Shown: piece by piece, positions 21,595 through 30,769 of the stretch
How positions within the stretch are numbered: position 1 is the first letter of the stretch
Layout of the letters: each line of letters begins with the position of its first letter
Origin: Desulfuromonadales bacterium
GTDB taxonomy: Bacteria > Desulfobacterota > Desulfuromonadia > Geobacterales > Pseudopelobacteraceae
Direction of reading: 5' to 3'
DNA: 64,000 bases
NCBI GenBank assembly: GCA_013349405.1
Contig: DUZS01000013.1
Span: forward strand, 23,026 to 87,025
The notes under the pieces: model-generated
What the model was told of the DNA's origin: nothing
The model's input: only the letters and a program-made list of their open reading frames with translations
Database searches by the model: none
Translations under genes and position numbers: made by a program

Positions 21595-21840
21595 TCATAA
21601 TCCGATCACTCTACGCAACGTCACGATGGTATCCCCTAAATTTATCATTGTTTTATTGCCCGGTGGCTGCGGGATGCCATTTACCAGCGGAGAAACATTC
21701 GCTCCGGCGAACTCTTCAGGTGTCGGTGTCATCACCTTCATGGCGAAATTGAGCGATCTGAGGGCATCCTCCAAGGTTGGTTCCAGTTTTTGTGCGGCAG
21801 GAACAATTATTCCATCGGTTGGGCCAATCAAGACAACGGT
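21595..21840 (-). other. Dockerin-like C-terminal domain of the giant protein
   Basis: Two helix-like segments, 'LEDALRSLNFAMKVM' and 'INLGDTIVTLRRVIGL', flank 'NVSPLVNGIPQPPGN'. This is the degenerate duplicated calcium-loop plan of dockerin-like domains in Geobacter-type secreted proteins. The 51.6-kb protein ends the same way ('VAPVINGISVPNGVVDTGDA'). Confidence 0.65.
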
Positions 21841-24800
21841 CAGTTTGGGTGCCGAAATATTGCCGGCAGCGTCTTTGGCGTACGCATATAAAATGTTGTT
21901 GCCCCAGGTACGGAATGTGTATGAAGTCGGGGGCGTATTCATCCAGTCAGGATCAGTGGCAAGCGGCGGCACCGCCGTGTCTTTCAGCAGATACCCGGTC
22001 ACGCCGGCTGCGTCGGTGGCACTCAGGGTTATCGCAACAGCCCGAGTTGGGGCCGTTGTCGGCGCAGTAAAGGTTGTATCCGGAGCGGTGGTATCGACAA
22101 AAATTACCGTTATGGCCGTTGTGGCGCTCTGCCCGTTGAAATTGGCAATGTCAGTCGGCGTGAAAGTCACCGACAGCGTCTGCCCGGCTCCGGCGTTCAG
22201 CACCGTTCCGGAAGGCGGGGTATAGGCAAAAGTACCGGCGATTCCACCTGAAGCTGCGTTCAACTGGGTGGCGCTTAACGCGGTGCCGGAATTTATGGCA
22301 GTCGGGTTTGCCCAGGTGATGACCGGGTTGGCTTTGTTCACAGTGACGCTCACCGTGCCGGTGGTAATGTTGAAGTTGGCCGAGTCATTCGGTGTAAAGG
22401 TGACACTTTGTGCGGCAGTTCCGGCAGTTGGTGCGGTTGTCAGTGTAGTGAAAGCAAATGCACCTGCCGGGGTCGCTGTGCCGCCGTTCAAGGTCGAAGC
22501 TGCCAGAGTTTGTCCGTAGGTGATGACGCTGGCGGTCGGCCATGAGATTGCGGCATCGGCCTTGTTGATGGCGAAGTTGCCGGCGGAGAGTCCTGATGCT
22601 GCGCTGTAGTTGGTGCTTGCCGCACAGTCAACCGTAGCGGGGTACGATCCGGCGTTGGTACCGCTTCCGCCACTTGCCAGTGTTGCCGTACCACCACCAA
22701 GGCAGGCCACCGTGGCAGTTTGAACGAAACTGTTATAGGTAACCGGTGTGTTGGTTATTGATGCGGTAGGTGATGGCGGGACGGTTGAAGTAAAGCTCGC
22801 GACAACAGTGCAATCCGCGGATACGGCATTGGTAGTGAATGTGGTACCAACCAATGAGCCTCCGCAAGTGCCGCCGACACTTGCAGAATACCCGGAGTTA
22901 GACGTTATTGTAAATGAAGCCGAAGAGCCTGAAGTAATGGTTTGCGGCGTTGATGGTGAGATAGTGCCATTCGCCCCTGCTGACGGGGAAACCACGGCAG
23001 TCGTGACCGGTGCAACAGGGGTTACACTTACCTGGGATGAAGATGCGCCCTCTCCACCGTTTACCACGGTATATACATCCAGGCCCAAGGGAAGTGTCCC
23101 GACAGTGACCGTCGTCACGACGGTATTGGTAGTAGTATCAATGACCGATACACCCCCACCCTGACCTGGCACATACGCCCTGTTAATCTGCGGAATTACG
23201 ACAATTGAAGATGGGAGTGAGCCTACAGGTATAGTCTTGACAACGGCATTACTCGTCGCATCTATTACCGATACCGTATTGCCACTCAGATTGGTCACAT
23301 ACACCCTGTTTGTCTGCGGATCTACGGCTATTCCGCTAGGAGTAGTTACTCCAGTGATAGTCGTCACAACGGTATTGTTAGTAATATCAACGACCGAAAT
23401 TGTATTATCAGAATAGTTTGTCACATACGCCCTGCTTGTCTGAGGATTGACCGCTACACGCGCAGACTGAAGCCCCACGCCAACATTGGCTACAACAGTG
23501 TTGTCAGTTGTATTAATAACATACACTGTGCTGCCACCCCAGCTTGTCACATATGCCCTGTTTGTCAGCGGATTTACAGTTATGGACGCTACAGCGGACA
23601 TACCACTGATGGTCGCAATAATGGTATTGCTGGTAGTGTCTATAACCGACACCGTATTAGGGGTCCCGTTGGTAACATATGCCCTGTTTGTCAGCGGGTT
23701 TACCGCAACGCCATTTGGACCGGACAATCCGGTGATAGTCGCTACAACGGTATTAGTATTCGTATTTATGACATCCACGCTATTACCATAGACATTTGTC
23801 ACGTATGCCCTGTTTGTCTGCGAATTGATCGCTACGTTAGTCGGATCATTCCCAGTAGCATTGATTGTCGCTGAGACTGTGTTGGTAGCAGTATCTATGA
23901 CCGATGTGTTAAAGCTAACTTCGTTTGCCACATACACACGCTGAGTGCTGTCTGAAGCTGTTACGGTGTAATAATAAGTCGTTCCGTTCACCGCAGTAGT
24001 GTCGATGTAAGAGGTGGTGGTGCTTGATCCAACAAGCGTCCCCTGAACGCCGCTTGTTGTAGAACGATAGATATTGTAATAGGTTGCGCCGCTGACTGGA
24101 TTCCAAGTGATGGTCGCCTGTGAGTTGCCTGGGGTGGCTGTGCCGATGATCGGTGCGGCGGGTGGTGGAATGGAAGGAGTTACGCTGTTGGATGCAGCGG
24201 AGGCTAGTCCGGCACCAACTGTGTTAGTGGCGGTAACGGTAAATGTGTAGGTGGTGCCATTTGCAAGGCCGGTGATGATATGGCTCAGGCCGGTTGTTCC
24301 GGCGTTACTGTCTGTACCGCCAGCTGGAGCGGACACGACGGTATAACCGGTGATGGGGCTGCCGCCGTCGGCTGGTGCGGAAAAGCTTACCGTAGTCTGG
24401 GTGTTGCCAGCCGCTGCAGTTACGGAAGTTGGTGCGCCGGGCGCGGTTGTGTAAAGTGTTGATGCACTATATGGCGCCGACCAGTTGCCGGCAATATCCT
24501 GGAATTTTACATAAACCGTCTTCACTCCGACTCCGGCAGCAAGATTCCATGCGGCGGAAGTCGCATAGGTTACGGCTGCATCGAAGGTCGTGCCGTCATT
24601 ACTGAACTGCATATTCGCCACGCCATTGGCATCCTGCGCCGCAAGTGTCAACGTCACACCCTGGCTGATGGCAGTGGCGGCGCCGCTGTTTATTACTATA
24701 GCCGAAGGGTAGCCCAGTTTTTTTATCGATCCGTCGGTATAATTGTTTGCCAAAGTACCCCGTTCTGACCAATAAATCCCCGTGGCATCCGCAACTATAC

Positions 24801-27800
24801 CAACCCCCGGCAAGCCGGTAAGGAGTGTCGTGACAGTGCCCCCGGTTTTTGGAATCGACTTCAGTGCTGTATACCCGGATTCCATCCAGTACACATTGGT
24901 GTCATCTATCGTCATAGAACCGTTATTCCAAGATGGTGCTGAAGTTAGATACTGTTGCCCCGATCCATCTTTGTTCATTTTACTGATAGTGCCGCCCCCG
25001 GTAAGCCAATAGACGTTCGTGGCATCAACTTTTATGGTGGTGGGGTAATCGCCTGTTGCCAGGGTAACCGGGTTGCTGCCATCCTGACCAATTTTGCCGA
25101 CATTGCTGCCCATATAGCCTGCCCAATAGACATACGAGGAATCAATAGCAATTGATCCGTAACCGATTTTGACATTTGACACCAAAGAAACTTTTGTTCC
25201 CGTACCGTCTTTGGCAATTTTGTTTACGGCACTATCATTAGTACCACTCCAACCGGAGTAAGGGGTTCCCGTTTCCAGCCAATAGATGTTCGTGGCATCG
25301 ACTGCCGCATTCATCAAACTACCGTTCATTCCGGTAACAAGAGTCGTTATCGCACCACCGGTTTTGGCGACCGATTTCAGGTAACTTCCGGAATTAGTCC
25401 CATCGGAATACGACCAGTAAACAGCGGCCTTATCCGATGCAACAACCGCCGGATAGGTCAGTCCGGTAGCAAGCGTGGTAACGTTTCCGCCATATTTGCC
25501 GACTTTTCTGATTCTGCCATCGGTGTTGCTATAGTTAACCACGTCGTTATTACTGCCCGCTTCGCCGAAGTAGACGCCATCAGCATCAACAACGACGCCC
25601 CGTGGATCCATAAGTCCGGAGGCGATGGTGAAAACGGATCGCGCCCCGGAAACAGGGGGTGCGGGAGGAGTTGTGTCGAGTGTGATTGTGGCGCTGTAGG
25701 GAATTGACCAGTTGCCGACGGCATCCTGGAACATAACCGAAACGGTTTTAAGTTCGTCACCTGCGGAAAGCGCCCAATCGGATTTGCTCGTCGCAACAGC
25801 TTCAGGGGTTGACCAGCTAGTGCCATTATTGGAGAACTGCATCTGGCTGCAACCGCTGCCGGCATCATTGCAGGAAATAGTCAAATTTATCGTTAATACG
25901 TTTGTGTAGGTTGCCGCAGGATTTATTGCAATAGTTCCCGTAGGGGCGGTGCTGTCCGAAGATGCAGGAGTAGCAGTGACCGTAGCTCCAACAGACCAGT
26001 TACCGGCTGCATCCGTGGCACAGACGCGGTAGTAGTAAGTAACTCCGCTGGTCAGGCTTGTATGAACAACCGGTTGACCACCGGAAATGTCAATCAGGGT
26101 TCCGTTAGTACACGTTGCTGCAAGTGCGTTTGCGGTGTCAAACACCAGCTTGTAGCCGGTAACACCCACGTTGTCAGATGCTGCGGTCCAGGAAAGAGAA
26201 ACCTGGCCGTTACCGGGGGTTGCGGTGAGGGTGTTGTCACTTGAGGGAGCTGAGGTATCAAGATAGATGGATGCGGTAAACGGACTGGAGGCATTACCGA
26301 CAACGTCAATGAACTTGACATAAACCGTTTTACTGCCATCACCGGCAGATAGTGTCCAGGGCGCCGATGCAGCAAAGGGCACCGGTGCATCGAAGGTCGC
26401 ACCGTCGTTACTGAACTGCATCTGGGCTACACCACTGGCGTCAACGGCCGACAGTGTGAGGGTTACATTTTGAGAGTTGGTTAAAGAGGCTCCCCCGTTT
26501 ATTTTGATAGCCACTGTTTCAAGTTTCCTGACCACGCCATCAGTATAGTTTGGTGCTGTACCCACTTCATTGAAATACGTTCCAGAAGCGTCTAAGGTAA
26601 CGGTATACGGATCGTGCATGCCGGAGGCAAGGGTTGTTATGGGCCCACCACCTAGAGGCATCATCTTGACCGTGCCGTCAGTGTAGTTGTTGCCGGCAGT
26701 CCCCTGCTCCAACCAATAGATATAGCCGCCAACAGAATCAACAGCAACCCCACCCGGCGTGTTCAGCCCAGAGGCAAGTATTGTCGGTGATCCGCCGCTT
26801 TTAGGGATTACTTTTAATGTCCCCGGAGCTTCCTGTTGGGTCCAGTAAATATTATTCGCATCCTGGGCCATGATTGCGGCGTTGATACCGGACAAAAGCT
26901 GCGTGGACGAACTGCCCCCTTTGGGTGTCTTGTTCAGAGTACCATTAACACTGTATATCCAGTAGACGTCCGTGGCATCGATCGTCAGCGGTCCGCTGCC
27001 CCATTGTCCGGATGCAGGCCCCCAGTTTGTTACTGCACCACCGTTTACACTGACGCTGCCACCGGTACCATTAACAGCGTAATTATTGGTCCAGTAGACT
27101 CTGACGCCATCTGTCGCAATAAAGACCGGCCACTGAGTGGACGCTATAGTTGTTATTGCCCCACCATTTACCCCGATTTTCTTGATGGCGGACGCCGCAT
27201 ATTCGGCCCAGTATAAATTAATACCGTCAGTTGCGAGATAATATGGCGTGCAGAGTCCGGTCGCCAAAGTGGTGACGGCACCGCCAGACTTGGACACTTT
27301 CATTACACTGCCATCGCAGGATGGATAGTGCCCTGCAAAGGTCCAGTAGACATTTAAAGCATCGGTTGTAATGGCATAGGGACCTGTCGCCGACGTAATT
27401 GTTGACAGGAGGACGCCCGAGCCACCTGCAGTGGGCGGCGTATTGTCCACAGTAAAGGTGGCACTCGGCCCGGCTGCCGGAGCCAGATTGCCGGTCAGAT
27501 CGCTGGCGGTGCCGGCCGCAATGGAAATGCCAAGGGTGCCGTCACCGGTTATGGACGAAAGGGTAACCGTCCGGGTGGTGCCGCTGCCAGTGACCGCGAT
27601 TGAAGCAGTGGCTGATCCGGTGGTGTTGAGGCTGATATTGCCAGAGGCAACTGTAGCGGCGCTGAAGTTGGCATCAGCGTAGGTGACGGTGTAGGTGATC
27701 GGGCCGCTTTTGGTGAGAGTGGCTGATGGTGCACCGATGGAGATGGTGGGAGGAGTAGAGTCGGCAAAATTGGCCGCGATATTCAGGTTGGCTGTGACAT

Positions 27801-30552
27801 TAGTCACCGTCAGCGGATTGGTCGTAGTTGTTGTAAAGCCCGCGCCGGTCCAGTTGACAAAGCTGTAGCCGGGATTGGCATTGGCAGTGACTGCCGTCGC
27901 ACTGCCCCCGCTGCTGATGCCGGTCTGGCTGGCAGTGCCGGTCAGGGTGCCGGTGCCGGCAGGAGCCACGGCAAAATTCACCGAAAAGGTTGACCCGGCA
28001 AACGAAACTGGCACTGGCACGGCAGTCGTATCCGTGACAGTCATGGCAAAGATTTTTGCGAACTTGTTTCCGCTGGAGTCTGCGGCGACCGGTATCGTTT
28101 TTGTGGCGGTAAGGCCTGGGTCAGAAGCCACAAGCACCGGCGTACTGATGGCAGTTGCCGCATTTCCGGACATCTGTCCTGCACTGTCCAACTTCATAAG
28201 CCAGGCATCAATGACATACATTCCGGTGCCGATTTGCGTCTGACCGACCAGAATATAGCCACCGTCAACGGTTGGCTGCACCGCTGAGCCATAATCAAAT
28301 ATAGATCCGGCACCGCCATATGTGTGATTCCAGAGCAAGTTCCCGCTTGAATCGACTTTTATCAGCAGGGCGTCACGACTGCCGTTCACCGGAGTGGACC
28401 CAGCCATTATGTATCCACCATCAAAGGTCTTGCTCATGGAAGTGACAGCAGTATCACCATAGCTCTGCTGCCAGACAATCGCACCTGCAGCATCAATTTT
28501 GGCAATAAAGGTATTGTTACCGGCCGAATATGCCGGATTCGAGTATCCGGCAACCGTATAGCTGCCATCAGCGTTCTGCACAACCGAGGCTATTTCATAG
28601 GTATTCCCTGTTTTGCCGAATGCCGCTCTCCAGGCAATTGTGCCATCAGCATCGACCTTGTGCAGCACCGCTGATGTTCCATCACCACCACCGATAATGT
28701 ATCCACCATCCGTGGTCTGAATTATTTTATCGGAACCACCGGCACCAAGATACTTCTGCCACTCGGTAGTTCCATCACTGGCAATCTTGACCAGCCAGAA
28801 AGAACCACCTGAGCCTCCAGCTGCAATGAAACCTCCGTCTGCTGATTGTATTACTGAAGAAAGTGAGTCATATACTGCGGTATCACTGCCAAAAGCCCGG
28901 TTCCAGATATGCGTGCCGGAAGCATCCAGACGCATCACCCAACCGCGACTCCCGCCATTGACATTGGCCCGTCCCGTTAGAATATAGCCGCCGTCACCCA
29001 ACTGCTGAATAGAAGCAACCCATTCATCCGCTTTTTGATTGAAGTTATCTTTCCCCCCGTACTGCTTCTGCCAGGCGACCGTGCCATCGGCATTCATTTT
29101 CACGACCCAGTAATTTCGTGTCACACCGCCATTATATCCGTAGTTGCCGGCCATAACATAACCGCCATCGGCAGTCTGCTGCACCACTGAAGCCACATCT
29201 TCAGTGCCTATCGTTCCCAAACTGTTGGACCAGGTTTGCATTGCCGGAGGAGTTGAAGTGTAATTGGCGGTGATGTTTTTGGTTGCATCCATGGTTACCA
29301 TGCAGACCGTGGAAATATTGCCGTTACAGGCAGAACCGTTCCAGGTATTGAAGTACGTTCCAGGCGGCGGGGTGGCGGTCATAGTAACGAGGGTACCCGA
29401 TGGGTACGGGCCGCTGTTGACGGGAATAACGGTTACCGTCCCATTGACACCACCGGCGCCGACAACTCCCACAGTGAGAGCATATATATTGCTGTCAATG
29501 ATCTGGACTGTCGTGCTGCTTGCCACATAAGCAAAGGTGCTGGCTGTATCTACGGCGACAGAATTGGCAGTGAGCATTAATCGTGAGATGGTATTTGTTG
29601 CACCATCAATGATGATCAGCGGGTTCGCGGCCGCATACACGACATTGGCACTGGTATTGATAGCAAGCTTGGCAGCATAGACCGGAAGGGTAGCGGTGGT
29701 ATTGTCTACACCGTTGATCACAGTCAGAGCAGTGTTGTCGGCGACATAAATCTTATTGGTGACCTGATTTACCGCCACGACTTGTGGATTGGTACCGGCA
29801 GTAATGGTGACAGGAGCTGCCGTAAGGTCTGCACCGTTGATAACGCTGACATTGCTGCTGTTATAATTTGCGATATAAACCTTGTTGGCTGTTTCGTTGA
29901 CTGCCAATGCAATTGGATATGTACCGACAGTGACCGTGGCAGCCACCGTATCACTGGCTCCGCTGATTACTGTCACCGTATTGCTGTTACCATTAGCCAC
30001 ATACACCATGTTTCTGGTTTCATCAACGGCAACTGCTACTGGAGTGCTGCCAACTGGCACCGTTGCCGTAATCGTTGTCCCGTTGATAGCTAGTAATGAG
30101 TTCGTGCCAGAGCGAGAGACATAGACCGAATCGGTCACCGTGTTCACCGCTATGCCGGTGACATTGCCCGACACAGCGCTGACAAATGTGGCAACATTCG
30201 TTCCACCGTCTATCTCCGTTACGCCCGGCAAACCTGAAAAGCCCGCGTGACGAGTGTAGATCTTCTTGTTGTGCGGATTGACCAAAAGACCGACTATCGG
30301 CTGGGTAATGGGTATCGTGGCAGATAAGGTATTGGTCCCACCGTCAATGACCTCGACGGTGGTTCCCCCGTTAGACGCAGTATATATCTTGTTCATGCTT
30401 GGGATAAATCCTACATAACTGGGATAAGTTGCGGCAATGCTCGTCTTAACCATGTGGGCATCGGCACGGTCCGGCAACAGCATGATGCTGAGCGAACAAC
30501 AGAAAAACAGCAGAATTTCGATCAGAAAAGATGCGTGGATATTTTTTTTCAT
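21595..30552 (-). CDS. Giant secreted multi-propeller protein with dockerin-like C-terminus
   Basis: This 2985-residue protein has a strong ribosome site (GGAGAGGGG). Domains in approximate order are: signal peptide (10-32); YVTN beta-propeller repeats (40-355); a bacterial-repeat/InlB-type module ('GTYFNTWNGSACNG', about 370-435); Kelch-like 'WVVKMNADGTVAWQKQYGG' repeats (437-790); Ig-like modules; a YWTD-like propeller (1045-1345, 'LYWAEYAASAIKKIG'); Ig and FN3 modules; a second YWTD-like propeller (1637-1950); FN3 modules (2060-2200); a second YVTN propeller (2200-2495); MBG-type repeats (2600-2815); and a dockerin-like end (2905-2985). It must be extracellular or surface-bound. It opens the six-gene minus-strand array. 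Likely roles are adhesion or matrix scaffolding, since no catalytic motif was seen. Confidence 0.88.
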   Translation of the reverse strand: MKKNIHASFLIEILLFFCCSLSIMLLPDRADAHMVKTSIAATYPSYVGFIPSMNKIYTASNGGTTVEVIDGGTNTLSATIPITQPIVGLLVNPHNKKIYTRHAGFSGLPGVTEIDGGTNVATFVSAVSGNVTGIAVNTVTDSVYVSRSGTNSLLAINGTTITATVPVGSTPVAVAVDETRNMVYVANGNSNTVTVISGASDTVAATVTVGTYPIALAVNETANKVYIANYNSSNVSVINGADLTAAPVTITAGTNPQVVAVNQVTNKIYVADNTALTVINGVDNTTATLPVYAAKLAINTSANVVYAAANPLIIIDGATNTISRLMLTANSVAVDTASTFAYVASSTTVQIIDSNIYALTVGVVGAGGVNGTVTVIPVNSGPYPSGTLVTMTATPPPGTYFNTWNGSACNGNISTVCMVTMDATKNITANYTSTPPAMQTWSNSLGTIGTEDVASVVQQTADGGYVMAGNYGYNGGVTRNYWVVKMNADGTVAWQKQYGGKDNFNQKADEWVASIQQLGDGGYILTGRANVNGGSRGWVMRLDASGTHIWNRAFGSDTAVYDSLSSVIQSADGGFIAAGGSGGSFWLVKIASDGTTEWQKYLGAGGSDKIIQTTDGGYIIGGGDGTSAVLHKVDADGTIAWRAAFGKTGNTYEIASVVQNADGSYTVAGYSNPAYSAGNNTFIAKIDAAGAIVWQQSYGDTAVTSMSKTFDGGYIMAGSTPVNGSRDALLIKVDSSGNLLWNHTYGGAGSIFDYGSAVQPTVDGGYILVGQTQIGTGMYVIDAWLMKLDSAGQMSGNAATAISTPVLVASDPGLTATKTIPVAADSSGNKFAKIFAMTVTDTTAVPVPVSFAGSTFSVNFAVAPAGTGTLTGTASQTGISSGGSATAVTANANPGYSFVNWTGAGFTTTTTNPLTVTNVTANLNIAANFADSTPPTISIGAPSATLTKSGPITYTVTYADANFSAATVASGNISLNTTGSATASIAVTGSGTTRTVTLSSITGDGTLGISIAAGTASDLTGNLAPAAGPSATFTVDNTPPTAGGSGVLLSTITSATGPYAITTDALNVYWTFAGHYPSCDGSVMKVSKSGGAVTTLATGLCTPYYLATDGINLYWAEYAASAIKKIGVNGGAITTIASTQWPVFIATDGVRVYWTNNYAVNGTGGSVSVNGGAVTNWGPASGQWGSGPLTIDATDVYWIYSVNGTLNKTPKGGSSSTQLLSGINAAIMAQDANNIYWTQQEAPGTLKVIPKSGGSPTILASGLNTPGGVAVDSVGGYIYWLEQGTAGNNYTDGTVKMMPLGGGPITTLASGMHDPYTVTLDASGTYFNEVGTAPNYTDGVVRKLETVAIKINGGASLTNSQNVTLTLSAVDASGVAQMQFSNDGATFDAPVPFAASAPWTLSAGDGSKTVYVKFIDVVGNASSPFTASIYLDTSAPSSDNTLTATPGNGQVSLSWTAASDNVGVTGYKLVFDTANALAATCTNGTLIDISGGQPVVHTSLTSGVTYYYRVCATDAAGNWSVGATVTATPASSDSTAPTGTIAINPAATYTNVLTINLTISCNDAGSGCSQMQFSNNGTSWSTPEAVATSKSDWALSAGDELKTVSVMFQDAVGNWSIPYSATITLDTTPPAPPVSGARSVFTIASGLMDPRGVVVDADGVYFGEAGSNNDVVNYSNTDGRIRKVGKYGGNVTTLATGLTYPAVVASDKAAVYWSYSDGTNSGSYLKSVAKTGGAITTLVTGMNGSLMNAAVDATNIYWLETGTPYSGWSGTNDSAVNKIAKDGTGTKVSLVSNVKIGYGSIAIDSSYVYWAGYMGSNVGKIGQDGSNPVTLATGDYPTTIKVDATNVYWLTGGGTISKMNKDGSGQQYLTSAPSWNNGSMTIDDTNVYWMESGYTALKSIPKTGGTVTTLLTGLPGVGIVADATGIYWSERGTLANNYTDGSIKKLGYPSAIVINSGAATAISQGVTLTLAAQDANGVANMQFSNDGTTFDAAVTYATSAAWNLAAGVGVKTVYVKFQDIAGNWSAPYSASTLYTTAPGAPTSVTAAAGNTQTTVSFSAPADGGSPITGYTVVSAPAGGTDSNAGTTGLSHIITGLANGTTYTFTVTATNTVGAGLASAASNSVTPSIPPPAAPIIGTATPGNSQATITWNPVSGATYYNIYRSTTSGVQGTLVGSSTTTSYIDTTAVNGTTYYYTVTASDSTQRVYVANEVSFNTSVIDTATNTVSATINATGNDPTNVAINSQTNRAYVTNVYGNSVDVINTNTNTVVATITGLSGPNGVAVNPLTNRAYVTNGTPNTVSVIDTTSNTIIATISGMSAVASITVNPLTNRAYVTSWGGSTVYVINTTDNTVVANVGVGLQSARVAVNPQTSRAYVTNYSDNTISVVDITNNTVVTTITGVTTPSGIAVDPQTNRVYVTNLSGNTVSVIDATSNAVVKTIPVGSLPSSIVVIPQINRAYVPGQGGGVSVIDTTTNTVVTTVTVGTLPLGLDVYTVVNGGEGASSSQVSVTPVAPVTTAVVSPSAGANGTISPSTPQTITSGSSASFTITSNSGYSASVGGTCGGSLVGTTFTTNAVSADCTVVASFTSTVPPSPTASITNTPVTYNSFVQTATVACLGGGTATLASGGSGTNAGSYPATVDCAASTNYSAASGLSAGNFAINKADAAISWPTASVITYGQTLAASTLNGGTATPAGAFAFTTLTTAPTAGTAAQSVTFTPNDSANFNITTGTVSVTVNKANPVITWANPTAINSGTALSATQLNAASGGIAGTFAYTPPSGTVLNAGAGQTLSVTFTPTDIANFNGQSATTAITVIFVDTTAPDTTFTAPTTAPTRAVAITLSATDAAGVTGYLLKDTAVPPLATDPDWMNTPPTSYTFRTWGNNILYAYAKDAAGNISAPKLTVVLIGPTDGIIVPAAQKLEPTLEDALRSLNFAMKVMTPTPEEFAGANVSPLVNGIPQPPGNKTMINLGDTIVTLRRVIGL
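23065..23960 (-). repeat. Block of YVTN propeller repeats within the giant gene
   Basis: About seven units of roughly 125 bases each encode 'NRAYVTN...NTVSVIDTTTNTVV' strands. The units are very similar at DNA level (for example recurring 'gccctgtttgtc'). This is coding repetition, not an intergenic array. Confidence 0.85.
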
Positions 30553-30683
30553 AAATTTCCCCTCTCCGGATTCAGCAATAGTTCATTTCAATTAGCCGCC
30601 ACTTTGGGGATATTAATATACTTATAGAGCTAATTCAAATAAAATATAATTTTAAAAAGTAAATATGAACGTGATAAACTGAA

Positions 30684-30713
30684 TTGACGCTGTCCCGTTC
30701 GAGCTGATATTAT
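30684..30713 (+). promoter_or_regulatory. Probable sigma-70 promoter for the cNMP-binding fusion gene
   Basis: TTGACG and TATTAT are spaced by 18 bases, 57 bases before the start codon at 30770, in the 217-base gap between two divergent genes. The rest of this gap is AT-rich and holds no gene. A promoter for the giant gene must lie on the other strand, but no single candidate stands out. Confidence 0.5.
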
Positions 30714-30769
30714 TCTAGATGTAGAAAAGAATAAAACATGCATTCATAATTTCTCCGGAGTATTAATTA

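Noticed and set aside
21626-22225. 199-codon plus-strand ORF opposite the giant gene, and similar ones along it
   Set aside because: These are shadows of the repetitive Thr/Val/Ala-rich coding strand.
23065-23960. Regular repeats that could be mistaken for a CRISPR array
   Set aside because: Units are in frame, encode YVTN strands and have no separate unique spacers.
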